Shown here piece after piece: positions 8,429 through 20,030 of a DNA stretch of 64,000 bases. The position numbers were made by a program, and so were the translations under genes. The notes under the pieces are model-generated. The model was not told the origin of the DNA and made no database searches. It saw only the letters and a list, made by a program, of their open reading frames with translations. The first letter of the stretch is position 1, and each line of letters begins with the position of its first letter. Origin of the DNA: Gemmatimonadales bacterium. Lineage in GTDB: Bacteria; Gemmatimonadota; Gemmatimonadetes; Gemmatimonadales; JACORV01. The stretch spans positions 41,972 to 105,971 of the forward strand of contig DATJUT010000103.1 in NCBI GenBank assembly GCA_035502185.1. Direction: 5' to 3'.

Positions 8429-11131
8429 ATGCGCAGCCTGATCGTCTCGCTGGACGCGCTGGAGCGGCGCCGGCCGGAGCTGGCGGCCTCGCCCGAGCTG
8501 GCCGCGTTGCGGGCGCGGCTGCGCTCCGAGCTGGACGACATCGCGGCGCGACCGCTGTACATCCCGGAAGCCAAGGCCCTGCTGTCGCGCTGGGGCGCGG
8601 CGTGCCGGGACGACGGCGCGGAGCTGGTCTTCGACCCGTGGTCGCCGCAGGGGCAGCGCTGCTCCCGCTGCGGCCGCGTGTGGGCCACCGACCAGAGCCA
8701 CCGCTGGTGGGTGTACTGGTACCAGCTGTGGCTGGCGGAGCAGTGCTGGCAGCTGGCGCTGCTCGGCCTCCTCGACGCCGCGCCGCGGCTCGAGGCCCGC
8801 GCGCTCGAGATCCTCGCCGGGCTGGCGTCCCGCTACCTGACCTATCCCAACGCCGACAACGCCCTCGGCCCGAGCCGTCCGTTCTTCTCGACCTACCTCG
8901 AGTCCATCTGGGTGCTGCAGGTCGCCGCGGCCGCGTCGCTGCTTGCCGAGCACGGCCGGCTGCCCGGCGACCTGGAGCGCGAGCTGGTGGCCCGGCTGTT
9001 CCGGCCCTCGGCCGAGACGATCGCCGACTACGACGAGCCGGGCTCCAACCGGCAGGCGTGGAATGCGGCCGCGCTGTACGCGCTCGGCGCCGTGCTGGAC
9101 GACGCGGGACTCCGCGAGCGCGCGGCGCACGGCCCCGCAGGCATCCTCGCCACGCTCGACGGGGGACTGCGGTCCGACGGCCTGTGGTACGAAGGCGAGA
9201 ACTACCACTGGTTCGCGCTGCGCGGCCTGGCGTGGGGCGCCGAGATGCTGCGGACGGCGGGCGAGGCGGACCTGTGGACGAGCGACGCGGCGGCGGCGGC
9301 CAAGTTCCGCGACGGATTCTGGGCGCCGGTCCGGACCGCCCTGCCGGACTTCACGTTCCCGGCGCGCCGCGACTCCAAGTTCGGCGTCTCGCTCCGCCAG
9401 CGCCGCATGGCGGAGCTGTGGGAGCTCGCGCTCGCCCGCACCGCTCGCGCGGACCTCGCGGCGCTGCTGGTCCACGTCTACGACCCGGCGGTGGCGGTCG
9501 TCGAGGGCGGCAGGGGCCTGGTGACCGAGGTGGAGCGCGCCGAGCCGCCGACCGGCGTGCGGCGGCCGGACCTGGGTTGGAAGGGCCTGGTGTGGGCGGT
9601 GGAGTCGCTGCCGCCCGCCGCCGCGCCCTCGTGGCCGCCCGGCTCGGCGCACCTCGAGGACACCGGGCTGGCGGTCTTCCGGCGGGACGCCGGCCGGACC
9701 TACGCCAGCCTCGACTACGGGGAGAGCGGGGGCGGGCACGGGCATCCGGATCGCCTCAACCTCACGCTCCACGCGGGCGGCGTGCCGTGGCTGGTGGACT
9801 TCGGCACCGCGTCGTACGTCGCGCCGTCACTCGGGTGGTACCGCTCGACCCTGGCGCACAACGCGCCGCTGGTGGACGGACTGTCGCAGGGGCCGGCGCA
9901 GGGCGTGTGCGTGGGCTACGAGGAACGCGGCGACTACGGCTGGGTGTGCGCGCAGCTGGCGGAGGGATCGGCCTACGACGGCGTGGGCCTGCAGCGCACC
10001 ATCGTGGTGACGCCCGGGTACCTGCTCGACGTCGTCCAGATGGCGAGCGGCGTCGGCGAGCGGATGCTGGCGCTCCCCTGGCACGGGTGGGGCCGCGTGG
10101 AGCCGCACGGGGCGGGCCTCACCTTCGTGCGCGACGACGGGACGCTGCATGTCCTGCTCGCGGGGCGGCAGCCCTTCCAGGTGCAGCTCTCGACCGCGCC
10201 GGGTCCGCCGGTCGGTGGCGGCGATGGCGAGGACCTCCAGTTCGCGGTCGTGGTCTCCTCCGGCGAGGAGGTGACGCTCGCCGCGTGCGTGGCCCACCAG
10301 GGCGGCGTCGAGGAGCTCGAGTGTCACAAGGGATCGTTCGTGGTCCGGCTCGCGGGCGGCGGGATGCACTCGCACGCGCCCACGGAGCACGGCTGGCACA
10401 TCGACCTGGGGCGCGGGGATCCCATCGAGCTGGGCGGGGCGCGCGAGCCGCCGGAGGAGGCGGTGCCCGCCGCCGCACCGGCGCCGGAGGCGCGGGTCGC
10501 CGCGGCGCGGAGCCTCCTGGTGCGGGAGCCCCCGGCGCTCGACGGCACGCTGGCCGGCTTCCGGGTCGACGAGCCGCTGGCGCTCGATCGGGCGGATCAG
10601 TTCCGGCGCGCCGAGGAGCCGTGGGCGGGCCCGGAGGCCTTCTCCGCGCGGGCCTGGCTGAACCACCTGGACTCGACGGTATTCCTCGCGGTCGAGGTCA
10701 CGGCGCCCGAGCCGGCGTTCCGGGCACGCGGTGAGGCGGATCCGGAGTGGGACAACGAAAGCCCCGACATCCACTCGGACGGGATCCAGGTGTACGTCGA
10801 AGGCGTGAGCTTCCTCGGCTGGCTGGTGGTGCCCGACGGCGACGACGAGTCGGAGCTGAAGGTGTCGGCGGTGCGCGGCACCGACGCGTCGTCCGAGATG
10901 CTGCACGGTGCGTGGGCGCCGACGGAGCGCGGCTACCGGATCACCTGTGCCATCGAGCTGCCGGACGACGTGGGGGACTTCGGCTTCGACCTGTGCGTGA
11001 ACCGGTTCCGCGAGGGACGGGAGCGGCGGGTCGGTCAGCTGGTGTGGTCGGGTGCGGGCGGCAGCCGCCTCTACCTGGCGGGGGACCGGCCGTTGAGCCA
11101 CCGGCTGCCGCTGGTGGCGGCGCGGCCGTGA
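8429..11131 (+). CDS. Heparinase II/III-like protein with C-terminal CBM9-like domain
   Basis: This large polysaccharide lyase-like protein has 900 aa. Residues about 60-390 form the (alpha/alpha) toroid common to heparinase II/III and alginate lyases, beginning with a two-cysteine motif CSRCGRVW seen in this group. Residues about 400-650 form the heparinase II/III C-terminal beta domain, with GGGHGHPDRLNLTL, DFGTASYV and STLAHNAPLVDG, which carry the conserved histidines. Residues about 690-895 look like a family 9-like carbohydrate-binding (DOMON-type) domain (DSTVFLAVEV, SDGIQVYVEG). No signal peptide is visible, so like the mannosidase it probably works inside the cell. One base separates it from the kinase gene. 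The polysaccharide substrate is unknown; uronic-acid-containing glycans are typical of the family. Confidence 0.82.
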   Translation: MRSLIVSLDALERRRPELAASPELAALRARLRSELDDIAARPLYIPEAKALLSRWGAACRDDGAELVFDPWSPQGQRCSRCGRVWATDQSHRWWVYWYQLWLAEQCWQLALLGLLDAAPRLEARALEILAGLASRYLTYPNADNALGPSRPFFSTYLESIWVLQVAAAASLLAEHGRLPGDLERELVARLFRPSAETIADYDEPGSNRQAWNAAALYALGAVLDDAGLRERAAHGPAGILATLDGGLRSDGLWYEGENYHWFALRGLAWGAEMLRTAGEADLWTSDAAAAAKFRDGFWAPVRTALPDFTFPARRDSKFGVSLRQRRMAELWELALARTARADLAALLVHVYDPAVAVVEGGRGLVTEVERAEPPTGVRRPDLGWKGLVWAVESLPPAAAPSWPPGSAHLEDTGLAVFRRDAGRTYASLDYGESGGGHGHPDRLNLTLHAGGVPWLVDFGTASYVAPSLGWYRSTLAHNAPLVDGLSQGPAQGVCVGYEERGDYGWVCAQLAEGSAYDGVGLQRTIVVTPGYLLDVVQMASGVGERMLALPWHGWGRVEPHGAGLTFVRDDGTLHVLLAGRQPFQVQLSTAPGPPVGGGDGEDLQFAVVVSSGEEVTLAACVAHQGGVEELECHKGSFVVRLAGGGMHSHAPTEHGWHIDLGRGDPIELGGAREPPEEAVPAAAPAPEARVAAARSLLVREPPALDGTLAGFRVDEPLALDRADQFRRAEEPWAGPEAFSARAWLNHLDSTVFLAVEVTAPEPAFRARGEADPEWDNESPDIHSDGIQVYVEGVSFLGWLVVPDGDDESELKVSAVRGTDASSEMLHGAWAPTERGYRITCAIELPDDVGDFGFDLCVNRFREGRERRVGQLVWSGAGGSRLYLAGDRPLSHRLPLVAARP

Positions 11132-11138
11132 GGATCGG

Positions 11139-12311
11139 GTGAGCGACGCCGGCGACCTGGAGCGGCGCGCCGCGAGGGCCGTGGCGGGCTTCACGTCCAC
11201 CCGCTCCAAGGGCCCCGACGCGATGTTCGGCGGGCCCGGCGGGCCGACGCACCTGGTGCGCTCGCGCGGCGCGCGAGTGGAGACGGTGGACGGCCGCGAG
11301 CTGCTGGACTGGACGATGGCCCTCGGCGCGGTCGCCCTGGGCTACGCCCACCCGAGGGTCGTGGAGGCCGCCGCACGCGCGGCCCGCGACGGCGCCGTGG
11401 GGCCGCTGCCGCACCGGCTGGAGGTCGAGGTGGCCGAGCGGCTGTGCGCGTGCTATCCCGGGGCCGGGCTGGCGCGCTGGTTCAAGACCGGCGCCGAGGC
11501 CGTGCAGGCCGCGGTGCGCGTGGCGCGGCTCGCCACCGGCCGCGAGCGGGTGGTGCATGTCGGCTACCACGGGTGGCTGGACGGACCGACCGTCGGGGCC
11601 GGGGTGCCGCGCGGCACCGCGGCGATGTGGGCCACGGCACCGTTCGACGACCTCCCGGCGCTCGGGGAGCGGCTCACCGCGGCCGACGCGGCGGCCGCGA
11701 TCGTCGTGGAGCCGGTGATCGAGCGCGCGCCGTCGCCGGGGTGGCTCGCGGGAGTGCGCCGCCTGGCGACGGAGCACGGCGCCGTGCTGGTGTTCGACGA
11801 GATCAAGACGGCCTTCCGCCTCGCGGCCGGCGGGGCGGCCCGGCGTTGGGACGTCCAGCCGGACCTGGCCGTGGTGGGGAAGGCCCTGGCGAACGGCTTT
11901 CCGCTCGCCGCGCTGCTGGGACGTGCCGAGCTGATGGCGCGGGTGCGGGAAACCTGGATCTCCTCGACGCTCGCCACGGAGTTCGTGGCGCTGGCCGCGG
12001 CCGGCGCGGTGCTCGACGTATGGGCCGAGATCGACGTGGCGGCCCACCTGGCGCGGGTCGGAACCGGGATCCGGGCGGCGCTGGAGGCCTGCGCCGCGGC
12101 GGGAGGGTGGACCGTGGAAGGCATGCCCGAGATGTGGTTCCTGCGGTTTTCCGACCCCGAGCGCGAGCGGCGGTTCCTGCTGGGATGCGTCGGCCGGGGC
12201 GTGCTCCTCAAGCGCGGCGCCTACGACTTCCCCAGCCTCGCCCACGGTGACGCCGAGGTGGAGGAGACGATGCGCGCCGTCCGCGCCACGCTGCCGGAGC
12301 TGGGTCCGTGA
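11139..12311 (+). CDS. Class III PLP-dependent aminotransferase / aminomutase
   Basis: This is a fold-type I PLP enzyme of 390 aa related to glutamate-1-semialdehyde aminomutase and omega-amino acid transaminases. The PLP-binding signature is complete: VFDEIKTAFRLAAGG supplies the ring-stacking aspartate and AVVGKALANGFPLAA contains the Schiff-base lysine K248. An N-terminal substrate-channel motif (GRELLDWTMALGAVALGYAHP) and KTGAEAVQAAVRVAR (cofactor phosphate region) are also present. Its stop overlaps the next gene by 4 bp (GTGA). The location between a heparinase-like gene and two amidohydrolases suggests it transfers or moves an amino group on a breakdown product. The true substrate is unknown. 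The start is GTG 11139 with only a weak ribosome site. Confidence 0.85.
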   Translation: MSDAGDLERRAARAVAGFTSTRSKGPDAMFGGPGGPTHLVRSRGARVETVDGRELLDWTMALGAVALGYAHPRVVEAAARAARDGAVGPLPHRLEVEVAERLCACYPGAGLARWFKTGAEAVQAAVRVARLATGRERVVHVGYHGWLDGPTVGAGVPRGTAAMWATAPFDDLPALGERLTAADAAAAIVVEPVIERAPSPGWLAGVRRLATEHGAVLVFDEIKTAFRLAAGGAARRWDVQPDLAVVGKALANGFPLAALLGRAELMARVRETWISSTLATEFVALAAAGAVLDVWAEIDVAAHLARVGTGIRAALEACAAAGGWTVEGMPEMWFLRFSDPERERRFLLGCVGRGVLLKRGAYDFPSLAHGDAEVEETMRAVRATLPELGP

Positions 12312-13123
12312 CCCGGGCGGCGGCGCCGCGGCCGCTGGTGGACGTGCACGCGCACTTCCTCCACGAGGGCTGCGGGCGGACGGACTGGGCCGGGCGGAAC
12401 GCCAGCCGCCTCGCGGCGGGCGCGCGCATCGGCATCACGGTGCACGTGGCTTCCATCCTGGGCAGCTTCGGGCACACTTCGCCCACGTACTTCCCGTCGC
12501 CACCGGACGTGTCGGCCGGGAACGAGGCGATGCGGGCCATCGCGCGCGCCCACCCGGGCGTGGTCCTGGGCTACGTGACGGTGAACCCCAACTACGCGGA
12601 CCACGCCATCGCCGAGATCGAGCTGGGTCTCGCGGCGGGGATGGTCGGCGTCAAGCTCGCCGCCAGCCGCCGCGCGAGCGATGCGCTGCTGGATCCGATC
12701 GCGGCGCTCGCGGCCGAGCGCGGGGTGCCCGTGCTCCAGCACGTCTGGCAGCGCCGCGTGCGGGAGGTGCCGGGCCAGGAAATCTCCGACGCGCTCGATC
12801 TCGCGGCGCTCGCGGCGCGCCACGGCGCCGGCCGGTTCATCCTCGCGCACATCGGGGGCGGCGGCGACTGGGCGCACTCGCTGCGCGCCCTCGCCACGGT
12901 GCCCAACGTGTTCGTGGATCTCTCGGGCAGCGGCGTGGACCGGGGGATGCTCGAGCTGTGCCTGGAGTGCGTGGGGGCGGGCCGGCTGCTGTGGGGCACG
13001 GACCTGACGATGGACACGGGGCTCGCGAAGCTGCGCGCGCTGGAGGCGATGAACCTCGCGGGCGATGCACTGGAGGAGATCCGATGGAAGACCGCGGCGC
13101 GGCTCTTCCGCCTGGGCTTGTAG
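12308..13123 (+). CDS. Amidohydrolase family protein (amidohydrolase_2 / TIM barrel)
   Basis: This is a metal-dependent hydrolase or decarboxylase of the amidohydrolase superfamily, 271 aa. Barrel landmarks occur in the expected order: VDVHAHF (the HxH metal motif at strand 1), MVGVKLAAS, VLQHVWQRR (histidine at strand 5), FILAHIGGGGDW (histidine at strand 6) and LLWGTDLTMD (the essential strand 8 aspartate). ACMSD-type decarboxylases and lactonases belong to the same subfamily. It starts with GTG inside the preceding stop and overlaps the following gene by 40 bp. With an intact metal site it is likely the active member of the pair of amidohydrolase genes here. Confidence 0.83.
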   Translation: MTRAAAPRPLVDVHAHFLHEGCGRTDWAGRNASRLAAGARIGITVHVASILGSFGHTSPTYFPSPPDVSAGNEAMRAIARAHPGVVLGYVTVNPNYADHAIAEIELGLAAGMVGVKLAASRRASDALLDPIAALAAERGVPVLQHVWQRRVREVPGQEISDALDLAALAARHGAGRFILAHIGGGGDWAHSLRALATVPNVFVDLSGSGVDRGMLELCLECVGAGRLLWGTDLTMDTGLAKLRALEAMNLAGDALEEIRWKTAARLFRLGL

Positions 13124-13830
13124 ACCACAACGCGCTGATCGGCGCGTACCCGTTCCGGCGTCTGCCCGACCCGACGCCGGAGCGGCTGGTCGCCGAGCTG
13201 GAGCGGCTGGGCATCGCCCGCGCGTGGGTCGGGCACGTGCCGAGCATCTTCTACCGCGACGTGGCCGCGGGCAACGACGAGCTGCTGCGCTGGCTCGAGC
13301 CGCACCGCCCGCGCCTGCTGCCGGTGCCGGCCGTGAACCCAGCGTACCCGGGCTGGCGGCGGGAGCTGGAGCGCGCCCGCGCCGGGGGATGTCCGGCGGT
13401 CCGGACCTATCCGGCCCACTACGGGTTCGACGCCGCCGGTCCCGAGATGCGGGCGCTGGCGGGGGCGTGCGGCGATCTCGATCTCGCGCTGGTGCTGACG
13501 GTGCGCCTCGAGGACGGACGGCAGCGCCACCGGCTCGACGTCGCGGGCGAGCTGCTGGGCGCCGACGTGCGCGCGACGGTCCGCGCGCACCCGCGGGTGC
13601 GCGTCCTGGTGACCAACGCGGACCGCGCGTTGATCGAGGAGGTGCACTTCGGCTCCACGCCCGAGGAGGCCGCGCGCCTGCACTGGGACATCGCCTGGCT
13701 GTGGGGGCCGCCCGACGACCAGCTGGCGGCGCTCCACCGGAGCATGGGAAAGGACCGCTTCGTGCTCGGAACGCACTTCCCCTTCCGGCTCCCGGAGGCG
13801 GCGCTCGCGCGCCGGGCGCTCGCCGAGTAG
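13084..13830 (+). CDS. Amidohydrolase-like protein lacking the HxH metal motif
   Basis: This 248-aa protein has the same overall layout as the preceding gene, but the strand 1 motif reads VDHNALIGAYPF instead of HxH. A late histidine is present in LGTHFPFR, while no clear strand 8 GTD aspartate is seen. It may bind metal differently, or act as a non-catalytic partner of the upstream enzyme. The ATG at 13084 sits 40 bp inside the upstream gene and is preceded by a strong GGAGGAG ribosome site, so this start is well supported. The overlap suggests co-translation, and the two may form a heteromer. It ends the catabolic cluster. Confidence 0.7.
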   Translation: MEDRGAALPPGLVDHNALIGAYPFRRLPDPTPERLVAELERLGIARAWVGHVPSIFYRDVAAGNDELLRWLEPHRPRLLPVPAVNPAYPGWRRELERARAGGCPAVRTYPAHYGFDAAGPEMRALAGACGDLDLALVLTVRLEDGRQRHRLDVAGELLGADVRATVRAHPRVRVLVTNADRALIEEVHFGSTPEEAARLHWDIAWLWGPPDDQLAALHRSMGKDRFVLGTHFPFRLPEAALARRALAE

Positions 13831-13850
13831 CGGCGTCGCGCCCACCCGCA

Positions 13851-13856
13851 TAGCTT
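13851..13856 (+). promoter_or_regulatory. TAGCTT -10-like element upstream of lgt
   Basis: TAGCTT followed by GC lies 28 bases before the lgt GTG start at 13884, giving an expected leader of about 20 bases. No clear -35 hexamer is seen. Confidence 0.4.
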
Positions 13857-13883
13857 GCCCGGCGCGCGTCCCTGTTCGGGCGC

Positions 13884-14876
13884 GTGTTCGCGTTGACCGA
13901 GGTGGCTCGAGTGGTCCTGGCCGAGATCGTCTTCCCCGGATGGAATCCCGTCGCGTTCCACCTCGGCCCGCTGGCGGTGCGCTGGTACGGGCTCGCCTAT
14001 CTCGCCGGCTTCCTCGCCGCCGGCGCCCTGCTCGACAAGATGGTGCGCGACCGGTTCCTGCCGCTCACCTCCGCGGCGGTGAGCGACCTGGTGGGATGGC
14101 TCGTGGTGGGGGTGCTGCTCGGCGGGCGCCTGGGCTATGCGCTGTTCTACGATCCGGCCATGTTCGCCCGGCCGCTCGACCTGATCAAGGTGTGGGAGGG
14201 CGGTCTGTCGTTTCACGGCGGCCTGGCCGGCGTCGTCGTGGCCTCGGTGCTGTTCGCGCGCCGCCGCAAGATCGCCTGGCGGCGGCTGGCCGACGCCCTG
14301 GTGCTGGCGGCGCCGGTCGGGATCTTCCTGGTGCGGATCGCGAACTTCCTCAACGGGGAGCTGTTCGGCCGCGTGGCACCGCCGGGCCTGCCGTGGGGGA
14401 TGCGGTTCCCAACGGACCCCGCGGCGCTCGCACTCTCGCCGGAGCTGGCGCGTGCCGGAAGCATGAACTGGCACGACGCCTACGCGGCGCTGCGCGCCAG
14501 CGGAGGGTGGGCGGCCATCGCGGTGCAGGTGCCGCTGCGCCATCCGTCGCAGCTGTACGAATCCCTGCTCGAAGGCGCCGTGGTGGGCGCGACCCTGTGG
14601 ACGGTGTACCTGCGCCGCCGCGCGACCCTGCGACCCGGCACGCCGGCGGCGCTGTTCCTGCTGCTCTACGCGGCGGCGCGGTTTCTCATCGAGTTCACCC
14701 GCCAGCCGGACCCGCAGTTCGTCACGCCCGCCCACCCGCTCGGCACGGTCCTGGGACCGCTCTCGATGGGCCAGGTACTGAGCCTGCTGCTGGCGCTGGG
14801 CGGCGTCGTGCTGCTGCTGTGGCAGGCCAGGGTCGCACCGCCCGCCGCCGCGCCGCCGCCCCCCTCGGCAGCCTGA
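13884..14876 (+). CDS. lgt: Prolipoprotein diacylglyceryl transferase
   Basis: Lgt transfers diacylglycerol from phosphatidylglycerol to the lipobox cysteine of prolipoproteins in the inner membrane. The 330-aa protein has about seven membrane helices. Diagnostic motifs are AVRWYGLAYLAGF, the HGG motif in SFHGGLAGVVVA, the Lgt signature VRIANFLNGELFGR (arginine, asparagine and glutamate of the catalytic region), RHPSQLYESLLEG and ARFLIEFTRQPD. It is somewhat longer than the usual 260-300 residues because of an extra segment after the signature (about residues 172-210). It fits the window, which encodes several lipoproteins. The start is GTG 13884; GTG 13911 is an alternative. It appears to be transcribed alone. 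Confidence 0.95.
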   Translation: MFALTEVARVVLAEIVFPGWNPVAFHLGPLAVRWYGLAYLAGFLAAGALLDKMVRDRFLPLTSAAVSDLVGWLVVGVLLGGRLGYALFYDPAMFARPLDLIKVWEGGLSFHGGLAGVVVASVLFARRRKIAWRRLADALVLAAPVGIFLVRIANFLNGELFGRVAPPGLPWGMRFPTDPAALALSPELARAGSMNWHDAYAALRASGGWAAIAVQVPLRHPSQLYESLLEGAVVGATLWTVYLRRRATLRPGTPAALFLLLYAAARFLIEFTRQPDPQFVTPAHPLGTVLGPLSMGQVLSLLLALGGVVLLLWQARVAPPAAAPPPPSAA

Positions 14877-14941
14877 AAGCGGCGCGGACCCGCCACCGCC
14901 GCGCCGCGCTGCGACCGGGCCCCTCCGGGCCCCGGCGGCCC

Positions 14942-14970
14942 TTGTGAATACTTTCACTCGTTGCTAGAAT
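14942..14970 (+). promoter_or_regulatory. Sigma-70-type promoter of the Alternative Complex III operon
   Basis: TTGTGA (14942-14947) and TAGAAT (14965-14970) are separated by exactly 17 bases, one of the clearest promoters in the window. It would start transcription near 14977, leaving a leader of about 50 bases before actA. Confidence 0.7.
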
Positions 14971-15027
14971 GCCGCGTCCTTTCCCCATACGACGTCTGCG
15001 GCGTCTCACCCTCTGGCCAGGGCCTGG

Positions 15028-15675
15028 ATGACGCGTTCGACCTATGTGATCGCCGGCGGTGTGCTGCTCGGTCTGACCGCAGCACTCGCCGGCGTTTCGT
15101 TGGTCAGGGGTCAGGGCGCCGCGGCGCGCGCGCCGGCCGACACGGCGTTCAGCGCGATTCCACGGTCGGCGGGCGCGGGCTACACCAGCCTCGACGGCGT
15201 GCGGCCGGGCGGCGACTGGCCCAGACTGGGCCGGCTCAAGGGCCCGGTGCAGCCGATCTTCTACCGGCACGACGTCCACGCCGGCCAGTATCGCATTCCC
15301 TGCCTGTACTGCCACAACAACGCGGCCAACTCCTGGACGGTGAACCTGCCGTCGGAGAGCACGTGCATGGGCTGCCACCTCGTGACGTCGGCGCCCGACA
15401 CGGCGGGGAACCCGAACGCCGACATCGCGAAGCTCCGGGATTTCTACGCCAAGGGCGTCTCGATCCCGTGGGTGCGGATCAACAAGATCCCGGAATACGC
15501 GCACTTCCCGCACATGCGCCACGTCGCGGCCGGTCTCGCCTGCCAGACCTGCCACGGCAACATCCAGCAGATGCCGCGCGTGTTCCCGGTGCGCAACGTG
15601 AGCAACATGGGCTGGTGCACGAACTGCCACATGGAGCGCGGCGTGACCCGCGACTGCACTGCGTGCCACTTCTAG
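15028..15675 (+). CDS. actA: Alternative Complex III subunit ActA, pentaheme cytochrome c
   Basis: ActA is the multiheme c-type cytochrome of Alternative Complex III, a quinol:electron-acceptor oxidoreductase that replaces the bc1 complex. The 215-aa protein begins with an uncleaved anchor or signal helix (TYVIAGGVLLGLTAALAGV). It carries five CxxCH heme sites: CLYCH, CMGCH, CQTCH, CTNCH and CTACH, with extra histidines (YRHDVH, HFPHMRH) as likely distal ligands. Five hemes matches the Rhodothermus marinus protein. It opens the operon actABCDEF and is followed 16 bp later by actB. It acts on the outer face of the cytoplasmic membrane. Confidence 0.93.
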   Translation: MTRSTYVIAGGVLLGLTAALAGVSLVRGQGAAARAPADTAFSAIPRSAGAGYTSLDGVRPGGDWPRLGRLKGPVQPIFYRHDVHAGQYRIPCLYCHNNAANSWTVNLPSESTCMGCHLVTSAPDTAGNPNADIAKLRDFYAKGVSIPWVRINKIPEYAHFPHMRHVAAGLACQTCHGNIQQMPRVFPVRNVSNMGWCTNCHMERGVTRDCTACHF

Positions 15676-15694
15676 CCGAGCGTCGAGGAGCGTG

Positions 15695-18664
<2,970 letters not shown>

Positions 18665-18668
18665 CGCC

Positions 18669-20030
18669 GTGGGCACCGTGGCCGAGACGCTGTCGGGGGC
18701 CGCCGTCGCGGCCGAGCCGTCCTACGCCGACGTCACGCGGGACATCGTGGCGACGCTGCGCCCGCCGGGTCGCAAGTACTACGTCGGCCTGGGGTTGGTG
18801 CTCCTCGGCCTGGCGTTCGGCGCCGTCTCGTGGGGCTGGCAGCTCCGCTACGGCCTGGGCGTCACCGGCTACCAGCCGCCGATCTTCTGGGGCACGTACA
18901 TCGCGTGCTTCGTATTCTGGGTGGGCATCGCGCACTCGGGCACGCTGATCAGCGCGATCCTGCTGCTGTTCCGCTCGACGTGGCGCACCGCCGTCTACCG
19001 CTGCGCCGAGATGATGACGGTGTTCGCGGTGATGACGGCGGGGCTGTTCCCGGTCCTCCACCTCGGCCGCGCCTGGTACGCCTACTGGGTCTTCCCGTAC
19101 CCGAACTTCCGCGGCGTGTGGTCGAACTTCCGCTCGCCGCTGGTGTGGGACGTCTTCGCGATCTCGACCTACCTCACGGTGTCGGCCACGTTCCTGACGA
19201 TGGGGCTGATCCCCGATTTCGCCGCCGTGCGCGACCAGGCGGCGGGCTGGCGCCAGCGGCTGTACGGGCTGGTGTCGTTCGGGTGGAAGGGGTCGGACCG
19301 CGAGTGGCGCCACTGGGGCAAGATGTACCTGTACCTCGCCGGCTTCGCGACGCCGCTGGTGCTGTCGGTTCACAGCGTCGTGTCGTGGGACTTCGCGATG
19401 GCCATCGTGCCGGGCTGGCACGCGACGATCTTCGCGCCGTACTTCGTGGCGGGCGCGATCTTCTCGGGCTGCGCCCTGGTGATCACGATCCTCGTGCCGC
19501 TGCGGAAGGCGTACCACCTGGAGCGCTACATCCAGGTCCGGCACTTCGACAACCTGGCCAAGGTCTGCCTCTTGACCGGCCTGATCGTGGCGTACGCCTA
19601 CGGGGTGGAGTTCTTCATCGCCTGGTACAGCGGCAACCCGTTCGAGCGGGCGTCGTTCTACAACCGCGCCTTCGGGGACTACTGGTGGGCGACCTGGATC
19701 ATGCTGACCTGCAACGTGTTCGTCCCGCAGCTGCTGTGGTTCAGGAAGATCCGGACCAGCCTCTCGGCGCTGTTCGCGATCTCGATCTTCATCAACATCG
19801 GGATGTGGTTCGAGCGCTGGGTCATCATCGTGACCGGGCTGTCGCACGAGTACGAGCCGTGGCAGTGGACGTACTACTTCTTCCGCTGGCCCGAGATCGG
19901 CATCCTGGTCGGCAGCTTCTGCTGGTTCTCGATGTGGTTCCTGCTGGCCATCAAGTTCCTGCCGGTGGTGGCCGTCTCCGAGCTGAAGGAGGCGGCGGCG
20001 CCGCCCCTGCGGGCGGGGGGCGCGCGATGA
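18669..20030 (+). CDS. actC: Alternative Complex III subunit ActC, NrfD-like membrane protein
   Basis: ActC is an integral membrane subunit of the NrfD/PsrC family, 453 aa with about ten helices, and forms a quinol-binding site next to ActB. Typical features are the conserved stretches FWVGIAHSGTLISAILLLFR, SVHSVVSWDFAMAIVPGWH and FFRWPEIGILVGSFCWF. The GTG start at 18669 lies 4 bp after actB. The stop overlaps the ATG of actD (ATGA). It pairs with the second NrfD-like subunit ActF later in the operon. Confidence 0.93.
   Translation: MGTVAETLSGAAVAAEPSYADVTRDIVATLRPPGRKYYVGLGLVLLGLAFGAVSWGWQLRYGLGVTGYQPPIFWGTYIACFVFWVGIAHSGTLISAILLLFRSTWRTAVYRCAEMMTVFAVMTAGLFPVLHLGRAWYAYWVFPYPNFRGVWSNFRSPLVWDVFAISTYLTVSATFLTMGLIPDFAAVRDQAAGWRQRLYGLVSFGWKGSDREWRHWGKMYLYLAGFATPLVLSVHSVVSWDFAMAIVPGWHATIFAPYFVAGAIFSGCALVITILVPLRKAYHLERYIQVRHFDNLAKVCLLTGLIVAYAYGVEFFIAWYSGNPFERASFYNRAFGDYWWATWIMLTCNVFVPQLLWFRKIRTSLSALFAISIFINIGMWFERWVIIVTGLSHEYEPWQWTYYFFRWPEIGILVGSFCWFSMWFLLAIKFLPVVAVSELKEAAAPPLRAGGAR

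Noticed and set aside
13084-13123. Frameshift joining the two amidohydrolase genes into one protein.
   Set aside because: Each has its own start signals and barrel elements from the first strand on, and the second start has a strong ribosome site, so two separate genes with an overlap fit better.
14916-14931. GC-rich hairpin (GGGCCC-CTCC-GGGCCC) as the terminator of lgt.
   Set aside because: The stem is only 6 bp of self-complementary sequence with no T run; similar hairpins are common by chance at this GC content.
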